NCBI GenBank assembly: GCA_018222405.1
Contig: JAAFAI010000011.1
Coordinates: 62,001-126,000 of the forward strand
Direction: 5' to 3'
DNA from: Gammaproteobacteria bacterium
GTDB lineage: Bacteria > Pseudomonadota > Gammaproteobacteria > Enterobacterales > Alteromonadaceae
Length of the DNA: 64,000 nt
Part shown: positions 28,095 to 37,348 of the stretch, one piece after another
Layout: every line of letters begins with the position of its first letter
Numbering within the stretch: the stretch's first letter is position 1
The notes under the pieces: model-generated
Database searches by the model: none
Seen by the model: only the letters and a program-made list of their open reading frames with translations
Told to the model about the DNA's origin: nothing
Position numbers and translations under genes: made by a program

Positions 28095-29017
28095 GAGGCG
28101 ATTTCCTGCTTGGTGGATTTGCTGACTTCACCGAGCTTCATCTGTGCCGGGCCGGTAGGGTCGAGCAAAATAAACGGCATGCCGTCTATCATCATTGTGG
28201 TATCTTTTGTGAGCGGAGTCATGGCAATCGCCAGTAAAGCATGGTTACGTAACAGCACGAGTCGCATAGAGTTATTCGGCAGGAAAGCTCTGATTAAAGA
28301 CGCAGTGAGTACTGACTTACTGTCGCAATCACCGAGATTCTGATTAAGCACCGCCAGTGGTGGCGAAAAGCCAGATCCATTACTGGCAACGCGATTGGTC
28401 AGCTCGTCATAGGGGATGGTCTGTGCCCAGCTTAGCAGCAGATTAAGGTAAGAGCGCGCATTGGATTGCTCATCAACAATATCATACAGCGATTGGGCTA
28501 ACGGGATCAGCGGCAGCGTGCTTTCTTCAATGTAGCGAATGTGGTTGGGCTTAATTGCTTTTTGTAACAGGGGCGTTTGGTAATGCTGAAAATAACGCTC
28601 GGTCAGGTAGTTATCGAGAGCGGTCTCCTGGGTTTCCTTTAATTCAGTGGTCAGCTCATCGAGGCGTTTTTCATCTTTACCGCTTAAGCTGAACTCCAGC
28701 GAATCATGTCGGTTAATCAGCTTAAAACGAGCCTCTCGGGGATCAATATCCCGCGCAGCTTTGAGTAACTCTATCTCGACTGCCCTGAGTGCCAGTTGAG
28801 GATTGTAGTTAACCTGTTGAACAGGCAACTGCTGGCTGCTGTCATCGGGCAGTAAAAATGAAATTTTACGGGGTTTGTTATCGTGATCAAGCCAGGCAAA
28901 GGTGTACTGGGTTCCCTCTGCTGTGGCTGAACGGCGATAAGCCGTTTGTTCGGCGTGGGCAACATTGATTAAGCCGCACAGCAGGTAACACCAACTTATA
29001 AAGCTAATACATTTCAT
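28046..29017 (-). CDS. Exported transglutaminase-like cysteine protease family protein
   Basis: Predicted periplasmic protein of about 323 residues. ATG 29017 gives a clear signal peptide (MKCISFISWCYLLCGLINVAHA); a TTG at 29026 would add three residues. The C-terminal half holds a transglutaminase-like catalytic core: Cys in LGDCDSKSVLTASLIRAF, His in LLRNHALLAIAM, and Asp in ILLDPTGP. The N-terminal half is helical and charged. Substrate is unknown. Its last codons overlap the decayed HAD fragment on the other strand, so the native C-terminus may have been altered by the same deletion. It is followed upstream by cysG on the same strand. Confidence 0.75.
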   Translation of the reverse strand: MKCISFISWCYLLCGLINVAHAEQTAYRRSATAEGTQYTFAWLDHDNKPRKISFLLPDDSSQQLPVQQVNYNPQLALRAVEIELLKAARDIDPREARFKLINRHDSLEFSLSGKDEKRLDELTTELKETQETALDNYLTERYFQHYQTPLLQKAIKPNHIRYIEESTLPLIPLAQSLYDIVDEQSNARSYLNLLLSWAQTIPYDELTNRVASNGSGFSPPLAVLNQNLGDCDSKSVLTASLIRAFLPNNSMRLVLLRNHALLAIAMTPLTKDTTMMIDGMPFILLDPTGPAQMKLGEVSKSTKQEIASQQYTLEVIPPAVARQ

Positions 29018-29078
29018 TGCGCGCAACTTAACAGAGTCATCCTTTAAGTGTAGCGCAATTTTTCAGCTTACGTGCAGC

Positions 29079-30476
29079 TTAAGCAGGCTGGCCCGGTTCA
29101 AACCAGTTAAGTTGTTTTTGCAGACTAACCACACCGCCGACAATGATAAGGGCTGGCGGCGCTATTTCACTTAACTGTGGATGATCAGGCATATCTGCCA
29201 ACGTGCCGGTGATCACCTTTTGCTGGCGGGTAGTTGCTGATTGTACCAACGCAATGGGGGTCGATGCGGCTAACCCATGTTTAATAAGCTGTTCACAGAT
29301 AATCGGCAAGCCGGTTAAGCCCATATAAAACACCGCGGTCTGATTTGGTTGTGCCAGCGACGGCCAGTTTAAATCGATGGTATTGTTTTTTAAGTGGCCG
29401 GTGGCAAACACCACAGACTGCGCGTGATCGCGGTGCGTAAGTGGAATGCCTGCGTAACTGCCTGCACCGGCAGCAGCGGTAATTCCTGGTACTACCTGGA
29501 AGGAAATGCCTTCTTCTATCAGACGTTGGATCTCTTCGCCACCGCGACCAAAGATAAAGGGGTCACCGCCTTTAAGCCGCACAACACGGTTACCTTCTTT
29601 GGCATATTTTACCAACAGCTGATTGATATCGTCCTGAGGTACTGTGTGGACACTTTTGGCTTTGCCAACGTACACTTTTTCGGCGTCGCGACGCACCAGT
29701 TCAAGGATCTGCGGCGATACCAGGCGGTCGTACACCACCACATCGGCCTTTTGCATCAGGCGCAAAGCCCGAAAGGTCAGTAAATCCGGATCGCCCGGCC
29801 CGGCACCGACTAAATACACCTGACCTTCGGTTTGTTTATTGGCGGCAGCGGCAGCGAGAGCTGCCTCAAATTTTTGCTCGGCTTTTTCGTTATTGCCCTG
29901 GGTAACTTCTTCGGCAATGTCGCCGTCAAGTACTGACTCCCAGAAATAGCGGCGCGCAGTGACCGATGCCAGCGAGGCTTTTACTTTATTACGAAAACGC
30001 TCCGAGAAAGCGCCCAGTTTGCTGATATTGGCAGGAATCAACGATTCCAGCTTCTGGCGCATATAACGCAGCAATACCGGTGCATGGCCACCACTGCTCA
30101 TGGCAATCACGATAGGGGAGCGATCGACAATCGACGGCGTGATAAACCCGCACAAAGGCGTGTTATCCACCACGTTTACCAGCAGGCCGCGAGCCGTGGC
30201 TTCGGCATGGATTTCAGCATTTAATGCTTCGTCACTGGTGGCAACAAACACCACTCTGACATGGTCGAGATCTGAGGTTTCAAAGGGACGTTGATGAAGG
30301 TTAACCTGTGCAGAACTGGCCAAATGCCTGACCGTACCACAGATTTCAGGTGCTACTACCGTTACCTGAGCCTGGCTTTTCAATAACAGTTCGAGTTTGC
30401 GAGCGGCCACTTCACCCGCCCCCACTATCAGGCAGGGCAGGTTCTGTGTATCTATAAATAACGGGAAGTAGCGCAT
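29079..30476 (-). CDS. cysG: Siroheme synthase (uroporphyrin-III methyltransferase / precorrin-2 dehydrogenase / ferrochelatase)
   Basis: Trifunctional cytosolic enzyme making siroheme, the cofactor of sulfite and nitrite reductases. The 465 residues match E. coli CysG (457). The N-terminal CysG-B half has the NAD-binding LIVGAGEVAARKLELLL and the VVDNTPLCGFITPSIVDRSP dehydrogenase/chelatase site. The C-terminal CysG-A methyltransferase starts at VYLVGAGPGDPDLLTFRAL and includes VVYDRLVSPQIL, VRLKGGDPFIFGRGGEE and VVPGITAAAGAGSYAGIPLTHR. The gene stands between the transglutaminase-like gene and deaD, all on the minus strand. Confidence 0.97.
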   Translation of the reverse strand: MRYFPLFIDTQNLPCLIVGAGEVAARKLELLLKSQAQVTVVAPEICGTVRHLASSAQVNLHQRPFETSDLDHVRVVFVATSDEALNAEIHAEATARGLLVNVVDNTPLCGFITPSIVDRSPIVIAMSSGGHAPVLLRYMRQKLESLIPANISKLGAFSERFRNKVKASLASVTARRYFWESVLDGDIAEEVTQGNNEKAEQKFEAALAAAAANKQTEGQVYLVGAGPGDPDLLTFRALRLMQKADVVVYDRLVSPQILELVRRDAEKVYVGKAKSVHTVPQDDINQLLVKYAKEGNRVVRLKGGDPFIFGRGGEEIQRLIEEGISFQVVPGITAAAGAGSYAGIPLTHRDHAQSVVFATGHLKNNTIDLNWPSLAQPNQTAVFYMGLTGLPIICEQLIKHGLAASTPIALVQSATTRQQKVITGTLADMPDHPQLSEIAPPALIIVGGVVSLQKQLNWFEPGQPA

Positions 30477-30566
30477 ATCAAACTCTCAGTGTTTCCAATT
30501 GCAGCTAGTGTGCCCCGTTTTTTATATTGTTCAAACGAATAAAAAAGAATTTTTTAGACGTTAACG

Positions 30567-32321
30567 TTATTTACCGCGAGGTTTGCCTCTGCCAGCTCCA
30601 GGGCCTTTTCCCTTGCCTTTTGCTGGTGGCTTATCAGACCATTCACGAAGCGCCAGACGTTGGCCGGCAACGCGAGTACCCTGCAGGGTTTGGCGAGTGT
30701 CTGCCGGCATACCTTCTGGCAAGTCTACGGTACTGAAATTATCATAAATTTCGATAGCGCCAATGTGCTTACTGTCGATATTGGCTTCGTTAGCAATGGC
30801 GCCTACGATATTGCCGGGCTTAACACCGTGTACGTGCCCCACCTCAATGCGGAAGCGCTGCTTACCTTCATCCGGGCGACGACTTTCACGGGGTGACTTG
30901 CGGCGTACATCACGGCCTTTGCCACCATCGCGGTCGCGACGGTTGCTGCTATCAAAGTCGCGATCCCGGCGCGGCTGACTGTGTAAGTCCGGACGGTCTG
31001 ATTCTTTTAGCAGTAACGGCTCATCACCCTGAGCAATTTTTACCAGTGCGGCCAGCAATACTTCCGGGCTGGCTTCGATTTCTTCGCGCAGCATGTCCAC
31101 AATCGGCATCAGGTTTTCGATACTGTCGTCTTTGGTTGCTTCGGAAATGCTTTGTTTAAAGTTGCTCAGACGTGTTTCGTTCAATTCCGTGATCGACGGA
31201 ATCGGCATGGCTTCGATAGTCTGCCGGGTCGCCCGTTCAATCGATTGCAGCATGCGTTTTTCGCGGTGCGAGATAAACAGGATAGCGTCACCGGTTCGCC
31301 CTGCACGGCCGGTACGACCGATACGATGTACATAACTTTCCGTGTCGTAGGGCACGTCGAAGTTAATAACATGACTGACGCGTTCTACGTCAAGGCCACG
31401 GGCGACTACGTCGGTGGCAACCAGAATATCAATCTTGCCTTGTTTCAGGCGATCAACAGTACGCTCTCGCGCATTCTGAGGAATATCGCCATTTAATGGC
31501 TCTACATCATAACCACGCGCGGCCAGCTTTTCTGATAATTCCAGCGTTGCGGTTTTGGTGCGCACGAAGATAATAACGCCGTCGAAGGGTTCCACTTCCA
31601 TAATCCGCGTAAGCGCTTCAAGTTTGTGGTGACCGGCAACCTGACAGTAACGCTGGCGGATAGTGCTGGCGGTACTTACCTTAGAGGCGATTTTGACATG
31701 CTTGGGATCTTTTAAATAACGCTCGGTAATTTTTTTAATCGGTCCGGGCATCGTTGCTGAGAACAGCGCGGTCTGACGCTCTGCCGGGGCATGACTTAAA
31801 ATAAGTTCTACGTCGTCAATAAAGCCCATGCGGAGCATTTCGTCGGCTTCATCGAGCACCAGAAATTTGAGCTGGCCAAGTTTAAGTGTCCCGCGTTTAA
31901 TGTGATCGATAACCCGGCCCGGGGTACCAACCACTACCTGAACGCCACGTTTTAACTGGCGGATCTGGTTATCGTATGACTGACCACCGTAAACCGGTAG
32001 TACACGGATTTTTTTAGAGAAGCTGGCATAGGCCTGGAACGCCTCGGCCACCTGAATGGCCAGCTCCCGGGTAGGGGCCAGTACCAGCAACTGCGGATAG
32101 TTGGCTTCGATATCCAGATTAGCCAGCATGGGCAGAGCGAAGGCTGCCGTTTTACCGGTACCAGTTTGAGCCTGACCTAACAGATCGTGTCCGTCCAGTA
32201 GTAACGGAATACTTTCCGCCTGAATTGGCGACGGTTTCTCGTAGCCAACTTTCTCTAGGGCTTGTAAGATAGGCTGCGGAAGATTAAGGTCTGTGAAGGT
32301 CAGTTCGACATTTGTGGTCAT
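30567..32321 (-). CDS. deaD: DEAD-box ATP-dependent RNA helicase DeaD/CsdA
   Basis: RNA helicase linked to ribosome assembly and cold adaptation. ATG 32321 (MTTNVELTFTDLNLPQ) with AGGA upstream gives 584 residues; the frame is open further upstream, but those codons overlap the divergent gene's promoter region and do not look like DeaD. Motifs in order: Q-motif region, Walker A AQTGTGKTAAF, PTRELA, VLDEADEMLRMGF, SATMP, HRIGRTGRAGR. The C-terminus has the DbpA/CsdA RNA-binding fold (RIEVGHVHGVKPGNIVGAIANEA) and a basic Gly-rich tail. It is divergent from the PrsT-like gene. Confidence 0.95.
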   Translation of the reverse strand: MTTNVELTFTDLNLPQPILQALEKVGYEKPSPIQAESIPLLLDGHDLLGQAQTGTGKTAAFALPMLANLDIEANYPQLLVLAPTRELAIQVAEAFQAYASFSKKIRVLPVYGGQSYDNQIRQLKRGVQVVVGTPGRVIDHIKRGTLKLGQLKFLVLDEADEMLRMGFIDDVELILSHAPAERQTALFSATMPGPIKKITERYLKDPKHVKIASKVSTASTIRQRYCQVAGHHKLEALTRIMEVEPFDGVIIFVRTKTATLELSEKLAARGYDVEPLNGDIPQNARERTVDRLKQGKIDILVATDVVARGLDVERVSHVINFDVPYDTESYVHRIGRTGRAGRTGDAILFISHREKRMLQSIERATRQTIEAMPIPSITELNETRLSNFKQSISEATKDDSIENLMPIVDMLREEIEASPEVLLAALVKIAQGDEPLLLKESDRPDLHSQPRRDRDFDSSNRRDRDGGKGRDVRRKSPRESRRPDEGKQRFRIEVGHVHGVKPGNIVGAIANEANIDSKHIGAIEIYDNFSTVDLPEGMPADTRQTLQGTRVAGQRLALREWSDKPPAKGKGKGPGAGRGKPRGK

Positions 32322-32482
32322 TAAATTACGGATCCTGAATAACTCGGATGGGGCATAGCAGAAGAGCCAGCTGATTATTAAAACACTATTATAGGCCAAT
32401 AGTAGTGCGGATACCACGTCTGATTGGTATTAGTCGCTGTAACAATACGGAAAGTCTGGGAATCATTTGCAAGGTAAGCTTT

Positions 32483-35257
32483 ATGAAAAGAAAGTCATTT
32501 AATCGTAACGCGGTGTTAGCTGCTGTAATGCTGGGAATTTCCAGCCTGTCACTGACCGGTTGCGGTCAGAAAACCAGTGAAGAACATGTGCTCGCAGCAC
32601 GCCAGTTTGTTGAGGCGAAGGATAACCAGTCGGCCATTATTGAATATAAAAGTGCCATCCAGAAAGACCCTGAGGATCCCACCGCACGTTTTGAACTTGG
32701 CCAACTCTATCTGCAACAAAAAGACTTTGCGGCGGCGGAAAAAGAACTCAACCGGGCACTGGATCTCGGCTATGAAGTCAGCGAAGTGCTACCGCTTATC
32801 ACCAGGGCCTATCAGGAAACCAATTCAGAAGTCGCCCTGTCAGAGATTAACCACAACGTGGACGGTCTGACGCCGGTGAAACGGGCCGAGGTAACCTACT
32901 ACAAGCTCGAAGCTTTGCTGCGGCTGGATAAGACCAAAGAAGCCCGGGTCCTGCTGGACGATGTTGAAAAGATAGATACATCGAGCGTGTACAAGGGGCT
33001 ATCGCTGGCGCTCGGTAAGGTACTCGACGACGACTATGAAGGCGCATTACAAGCCATCAATACTCTGCACCAACAGGCGCCGCTTAATAAAGACGTGTTG
33101 ATGCAACAAGCGCGATTGAATATGTATTTACGTAATCTGGATGCCGCCGTGACCGCTTACGATGCGTATCTGGACGTGGCGCCGAATGACACCGAGACCA
33201 AATTTATTCTTGCCGCTATTCTAATGGATGCTAAGCGTTTCGAAGATGCCGCACCATTAGTGGATGATCTGCTGGAGCAAAGCGCTACCAATCCTTTGCT
33301 TAATCAGTTTAAGGGCGTCATTGAAGCGCGTGAGGGTAATTTTAGCGTCGCCCTCAAGCACCTGGAAACTGCAATTCAAAATGGTCGTAATGATCCGCTG
33401 GCCCGCTTGCTAGCCGGCTTTAGTGCTTATCAGTTAGAAGACTATGCTGCTACCACCCGCCATCTGTCGATGATTGCCTCTGATTTACCACCGTCTCATG
33501 CAGCGCTGCGAATGCTGGCAAACAGCTTGCTGCAACAGGGCAAAAACGAAGAAGCTACAGATATTCTGGCCAGAGTCGATGGCGAAGCCGAAAATGATGC
33601 CATGCTGTTTTCTAAAGCCGGATATCAGTTACTGCAAAGCGGTAATGTAGTCGACGCGAAGGCGATGATTGAAAAGTCTGTACCTATTGCCACCTCGGCA
33701 GAAGACTTAACCCGAATTGGGGTATTACAGCTGTCGATTAACGATGCCGAAGGTCTGGTCAATCTGGAAGCCGCGGTTGAACGAGCGCCAGAACTTACCC
33801 TGGGGCAGCAAACGCTGGCCAATGCCTACATTGCCACCCGTCAGTTCGATAAAGCGCTGGAAGTGGCAGAAAACTGGCAGAAAACCGAGCCGCAAAATGC
33901 CCAGCCCTGGCTGGTAAAAGGACAAGTTTACCTTGCTCAGCAAAACTACGAAGCCGCTGAAGCCGCCATTACCAAGGCCGAGGCGTTAGACAATAACAGC
34001 ATTAAGGCTAAAATCCAGCGGGTATCCCTGGCTATGGTGCAGGAACAGCCACAGCAGGCGCTGGAGGCTATTAATCAGGCGCTCACTATAGACGCAACCG
34101 ATCAGGCATCGCTGGCGCTACTCTACATTGTGCAAAAGCAAATGGGCAAAGCCAACGAAGCGGTGAATACCATTCAGGAAGTGGTTGCCCGTAATCCGGA
34201 CGACGATGTACCAAAAACCATTCTGGCCAGAGTCTACCTGGCCGAAAAACGGGTTGCTGATGGCATTGAACTTATCGGGCAGGTACAGCTTGATGATGAC
34301 ACGCCTGATTTATTCTGGGACACCAAAGGCCGGTTATTGCTGGCAGGCTCGCGGATAAACGAAGCGAAAACGCATTACGAGGCCTGGCTGAGTGAGCAGC
34401 CAAACCATAAAACGGCCGTGCTTGGCCTGGCTATGATCCTTGATTTACAAAGCCGTTTCCAGAATGGTGTAGAGTTAACCGCCGGCTTTTTAGAAAAGCG
34501 TCCGGACCGTCAAATCGAGATAGTCAAAGCGCATTTTCACGCCATGTTGCGGCAAATTCCGCAAACCGAAGCCATCCTTGACCAACTGACGGAGCAAGAA
34601 AAGCAGTTGCCTTACGTTAAAGGGATAAGAGCTCGGTTGCAGCTTTATCGGGATAATCCAACAGCAGCCATTCCCAATGCGCTGGCTGCTTACGAGGCCA
34701 TCCCAAATACCCGCAACCTGCTGTTAGCCATGGCTGCCCACGAAATGGCTGACCAGCCAGACAAGGCTTTTGAACTGGTTACGGCATTCAGAGAAAACAA
34801 TCCCGACAACACCCAGGCCATGTTGCTGTACGCAGAGCGCCTCATTCAGCGTGATCGCAGTGAGGCTGTCGATGTGTATCGCCAGCTTGTTGAAAAGCAA
34901 CCGGAAAATGCTATCGCACTGAATAACCTGGCCTACCTTGAACATCAGGAAGGTATGCTGGATGCTGCCGAAGAGCATGCCAGACAAGCGCTCAGGATAG
35001 TGCCTCAGGCGCCGGAGATTGCCGACACCCTTGCTCAGGTATTGATTGATAAAGGCGAAACCGAAGACGCGAAAGCGATCTACGATAGCGTAATGTCAGA
35101 AGAGGTGCGCAGTGATGAAATTTATCTCAACTACATTGAACTGTTGCTGAAGATGGACTTAACACCGCTGGCAAAACGTCGCCTGGCAGATCGCATTTTT
35201 GAGGCGGCCGATTCCAAAGCCCGGGTAGCCGAGCTGGAACAGCAATATAACCTGTAA
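32483..35257 (+). CDS. PrsT-like TPR-repeat lipoprotein
   Basis: Large TPR protein of 924 residues. Start ATG 32483 has AAGG about 8 nt upstream and yields a lipoprotein signal with lipobox LTGC (residues near 22-25). The rest is almost entirely tetratricopeptide-type helical hairpins (for example SAIIEYKSAIQKDPEDPTARFELGQLYLQQ). The opening after the Cys (GQKTSEEHVLAARQFVEAKDNQSAII) closely resembles PrsT proteins of PEP-CTERM/exosortase systems, which are tied to exopolysaccharide export. No exosortase or PEP-CTERM protein is seen in this window, so the role is inferred from family similarity only; a general envelope scaffold is the alternative. It appears monocistronic. Confidence 0.82.
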   Translation: MKRKSFNRNAVLAAVMLGISSLSLTGCGQKTSEEHVLAARQFVEAKDNQSAIIEYKSAIQKDPEDPTARFELGQLYLQQKDFAAAEKELNRALDLGYEVSEVLPLITRAYQETNSEVALSEINHNVDGLTPVKRAEVTYYKLEALLRLDKTKEARVLLDDVEKIDTSSVYKGLSLALGKVLDDDYEGALQAINTLHQQAPLNKDVLMQQARLNMYLRNLDAAVTAYDAYLDVAPNDTETKFILAAILMDAKRFEDAAPLVDDLLEQSATNPLLNQFKGVIEAREGNFSVALKHLETAIQNGRNDPLARLLAGFSAYQLEDYAATTRHLSMIASDLPPSHAALRMLANSLLQQGKNEEATDILARVDGEAENDAMLFSKAGYQLLQSGNVVDAKAMIEKSVPIATSAEDLTRIGVLQLSINDAEGLVNLEAAVERAPELTLGQQTLANAYIATRQFDKALEVAENWQKTEPQNAQPWLVKGQVYLAQQNYEAAEAAITKAEALDNNSIKAKIQRVSLAMVQEQPQQALEAINQALTIDATDQASLALLYIVQKQMGKANEAVNTIQEVVARNPDDDVPKTILARVYLAEKRVADGIELIGQVQLDDDTPDLFWDTKGRLLLAGSRINEAKTHYEAWLSEQPNHKTAVLGLAMILDLQSRFQNGVELTAGFLEKRPDRQIEIVKAHFHAMLRQIPQTEAILDQLTEQEKQLPYVKGIRARLQLYRDNPTAAIPNALAAYEAIPNTRNLLLAMAAHEMADQPDKAFELVTAFRENNPDNTQAMLLYAERLIQRDRSEAVDVYRQLVEKQPENAIALNNLAYLEHQEGMLDAAEEHARQALRIVPQAPEIADTLAQVLIDKGETEDAKAIYDSVMSEEVRSDEIYLNYIELLLKMDLTPLAKRRLADRIFEAADSKARVAELEQQYNL

Positions 35258-35265
35258 GCTTTATT

Positions 35266-35297
35266 GTGGTGATACAAGCGCCGACTTGTATCACCAC
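35266..35297 (+). terminator. Strong hairpin after the PrsT-like gene
   Basis: GTGGTGATACAAG (35266-35278) and CTTGTATCACCAC (35285-35297) form a perfect 13-bp stem with a 6-nt loop, 8 nt after the stop codon. No T-run follows, so it may act as a terminator with Rho or as an mRNA-end stabiliser. Confidence 0.5.
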
Positions 35298-35426
35298 CCA
35301 ACCACTGGTTGCTCAGCTTTGCAGCCAATTATCGCCGGGATCCGGCAGCATGCCTGACAACACTCAACCAGCTCCTTTTTTTGTGCCATGATGATAAGTG
35401 ACACGACAATAAAAAAGAGAGCACCA

Positions 35427-36953
35427 ATGACACTCATCAAATCACTACTCACGTTGACCGTAGGCATTTCTCTACTGGCGTCGCCGTTTGGCTATGCAGA
35501 AAACTATGGCCGCGCCATTGAGCCAGATAGTACTGTGGTCACCGAACATAAAACGACAATTAACGGCGACAGGATTAACTACACTGCCACTACCGGAACC
35601 CAACCGGTATGGAACGACGAAGGTGATGCGGTGGCCGCCCTGCATTACACTTACTATAAACGAAGCGATATAAAAGAAGACAGCTCCCGGCCGCTGGTCA
35701 TAAGCTTTAATGGCGGGCCAGGCTCAGCCTCGGTGTGGATGCACATTGCCTATACCGGACCGGTGATCCTGAACATTGATGACGAGGGCTACCCGCTACA
35801 GCCTTACGGCGTGAAAAAGAATCCTTATTCCATTCTGGATGTGGCCGACATCGTTTACGTTAATCCGGTTAACACCGGCTATAGCCGCGTGCTCAAAAGC
35901 GAAGAAGGCGAGTTACCTTCTAAAGACGCACAGAAAGAGATGTTCTTTGGCGTTAATGCCGACGTTAAGTACCTGGCAGAATGGTTAAATACCTTTGTGA
36001 CCCGCAATAACCGCTGGCGCTCGCCCAAATACCTGATTGGCGAAAGCTACGGAACCACTCGGGTTTCCGGCCTGGCGCTGGCATTACAAAATAGCCAGTG
36101 GATGTATCTCAACGGTGTGATTCTGGTATCACCAACAGATTTAGGCATTAAGCGTGACGGTCCGGTAGACGTGGCAAACCGGTTACCCTATTTTGCTGCA
36201 ACCGCCTGGCACCACAACTTGCTGGCGCCTGAGTATCAGAATATGGCGCTGGAAGAATTTCTGCCGCAGGTTGAAGCCTTTGCGCTGAATAAACTGTTGC
36301 CGGCGGTTGCCCGGGGCGGTTTTATCAGTGAAACCGAAAAACAGGCGATTGTTGCGCAGGTGGCAGCCTATTCCGGCCTATCAGAGAAAGCCGTAGAGCA
36401 AAACAATCTGGATGTGAGTCCCGGGTATTACTGGAAAGAGTTGCTTCGTGAAGAAGGTAAAACCGTCGGTCGCCTCGATAGCCGTTATTTGGGAATTGAT
36501 GGCAAAGACAGCGGCAGTCGGCCCGATTACAATGCTGAACTCACCTCGTGGCTTCACTCGTTTACGCCGGCGCTTAACTATTACTTACGTGAAGTATTGA
36601 ATTATAAAACAGATGTGAAGTACAACATGTTTGGCCCGGTTCACCCCTGGGATCGTAGCAACGATAAAACCGGTGAAAACCTACGCCTGGCCATGGCGGC
36701 TAACCCTTATCTGCATGTGATGATCCAATCAGGCTACTATGACGGCGCGACCAATTACTTCGACGCCAAATACACGCTATGGCAGCTTGATGCCAGTGGT
36801 AAAATGAAAGATCGCCTGAGTTTTAAAGGATACCGCAGTGGCCATATGATGTATCTGCGCCATGAGGATCTGGAGTCCGCTAATAATGATATCCGCGACT
36901 TCATCAAAGCCTCACTGCCCGGTAAAAATGAAGCTGCTAAGTACCCACGTTAG
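35427..36953 (+). CDS. Exported S10-family serine carboxypeptidase-like protein
   Basis: Predicted periplasmic or secreted peptidase of 508 residues from ATG 35427 (signal peptide MTLIKSLLTLTVGISLLASPFGYA); an upstream in-frame ATG at 35388 would put 13 polar residues before it and is less likely. Family S10 features: the oxyanion-hole segment ISFNGGPGSASVWMH, nucleophile Ser in LIGESYGTTRVSG, Asp candidate in QSGYYDGATNYFDA, and catalytic His in YRSGHMMYLR. S10 enzymes cut single residues from peptide C-termini, usually at acidic pH. It stands alone, with a hairpin overlapping its stop codon. Confidence 0.9.
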   Translation: MTLIKSLLTLTVGISLLASPFGYAENYGRAIEPDSTVVTEHKTTINGDRINYTATTGTQPVWNDEGDAVAALHYTYYKRSDIKEDSSRPLVISFNGGPGSASVWMHIAYTGPVILNIDDEGYPLQPYGVKKNPYSILDVADIVYVNPVNTGYSRVLKSEEGELPSKDAQKEMFFGVNADVKYLAEWLNTFVTRNNRWRSPKYLIGESYGTTRVSGLALALQNSQWMYLNGVILVSPTDLGIKRDGPVDVANRLPYFAATAWHHNLLAPEYQNMALEEFLPQVEAFALNKLLPAVARGGFISETEKQAIVAQVAAYSGLSEKAVEQNNLDVSPGYYWKELLREEGKTVGRLDSRYLGIDGKDSGSRPDYNAELTSWLHSFTPALNYYLREVLNYKTDVKYNMFGPVHPWDRSNDKTGENLRLAMAANPYLHVMIQSGYYDGATNYFDAKYTLWQLDASGKMKDRLSFKGYRSGHMMYLRHEDLESANNDIRDFIKASLPGKNEAAKYPR

Positions 36954-36963
36954 GTGGGTTTTA
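36943..36963 (+). terminator. Terminator overlapping the S10 peptidase stop codon
   Basis: ACCCAC (36943-36948) pairs with GTGGGT (36954-36959) around a 5-nt loop that contains part of the TAG stop, followed by TTTTAAC. The short stem and early T-run are consistent with a Rho-independent terminator. Confidence 0.55.
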
Positions 36964-36981
36964 ACACTTTGTCATTAAACC

Positions 36982-37334
36982 GGCTTTGAGCCGGTATTAA
37001 TTACTCCGTCGTCCCGGAAAGCATGTAGTGCTTATCCGGGATCTCCTGAATAGGCTGTCTAAGCATGTTAGTGTGTTTTGAGGACACATTTTTTCGACCC
37101 ACGATAACATGCAAGGGGGTCCCGGATAGTCCCTTCGGGCCTTCCGGGATGACATTTAGACCCCGGATAACGCAAAGCGTTTCCGGGGATATCAAGGTTT
37201 GATTAGCATTGATATGAGTGCGAAAGCGAGCTAATAAAACATCTTCATTCCAGCCTTGAGCCGGTATCAATTATTCCGTCGTCCCGGAAAGCATGTAGTG
37301 CTTATCCGGGATCTCCTGAACAGGTTGGTTAAGC
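36982..37334. repeat. Cluster of four REP-like hairpins with an 83-bp direct repeat
   Basis: No gene is seen between the S10 peptidase and the ion channel. The space contains four imperfect hairpins sharing arms of the type TCCCGGA/TCCGGGA: 37012-37041, 37120-37149, 37161-37188 (CCCCGGA/TCCGGGG) and 37282-37311. Hairpins one and four are identical and lie within an approximately 83-bp direct repeat (36982-37064 and 37252-37334, offset 270 bp), which begins TTGAGCCGGTAT and ends AAGC. This is the organisation of REP/BIME-type intergenic elements. No transposase is nearby. Confidence 0.8.
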
Positions 37335-37348
37335 CCTTTAAAGCGCGA

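Noticed and set aside
36982..37334. Possible CRISPR array in the hairpin repeats
   Set aside because: Only four units, irregular spacing, variable loops, no cas genes; the shape is that of REP-type hairpins.
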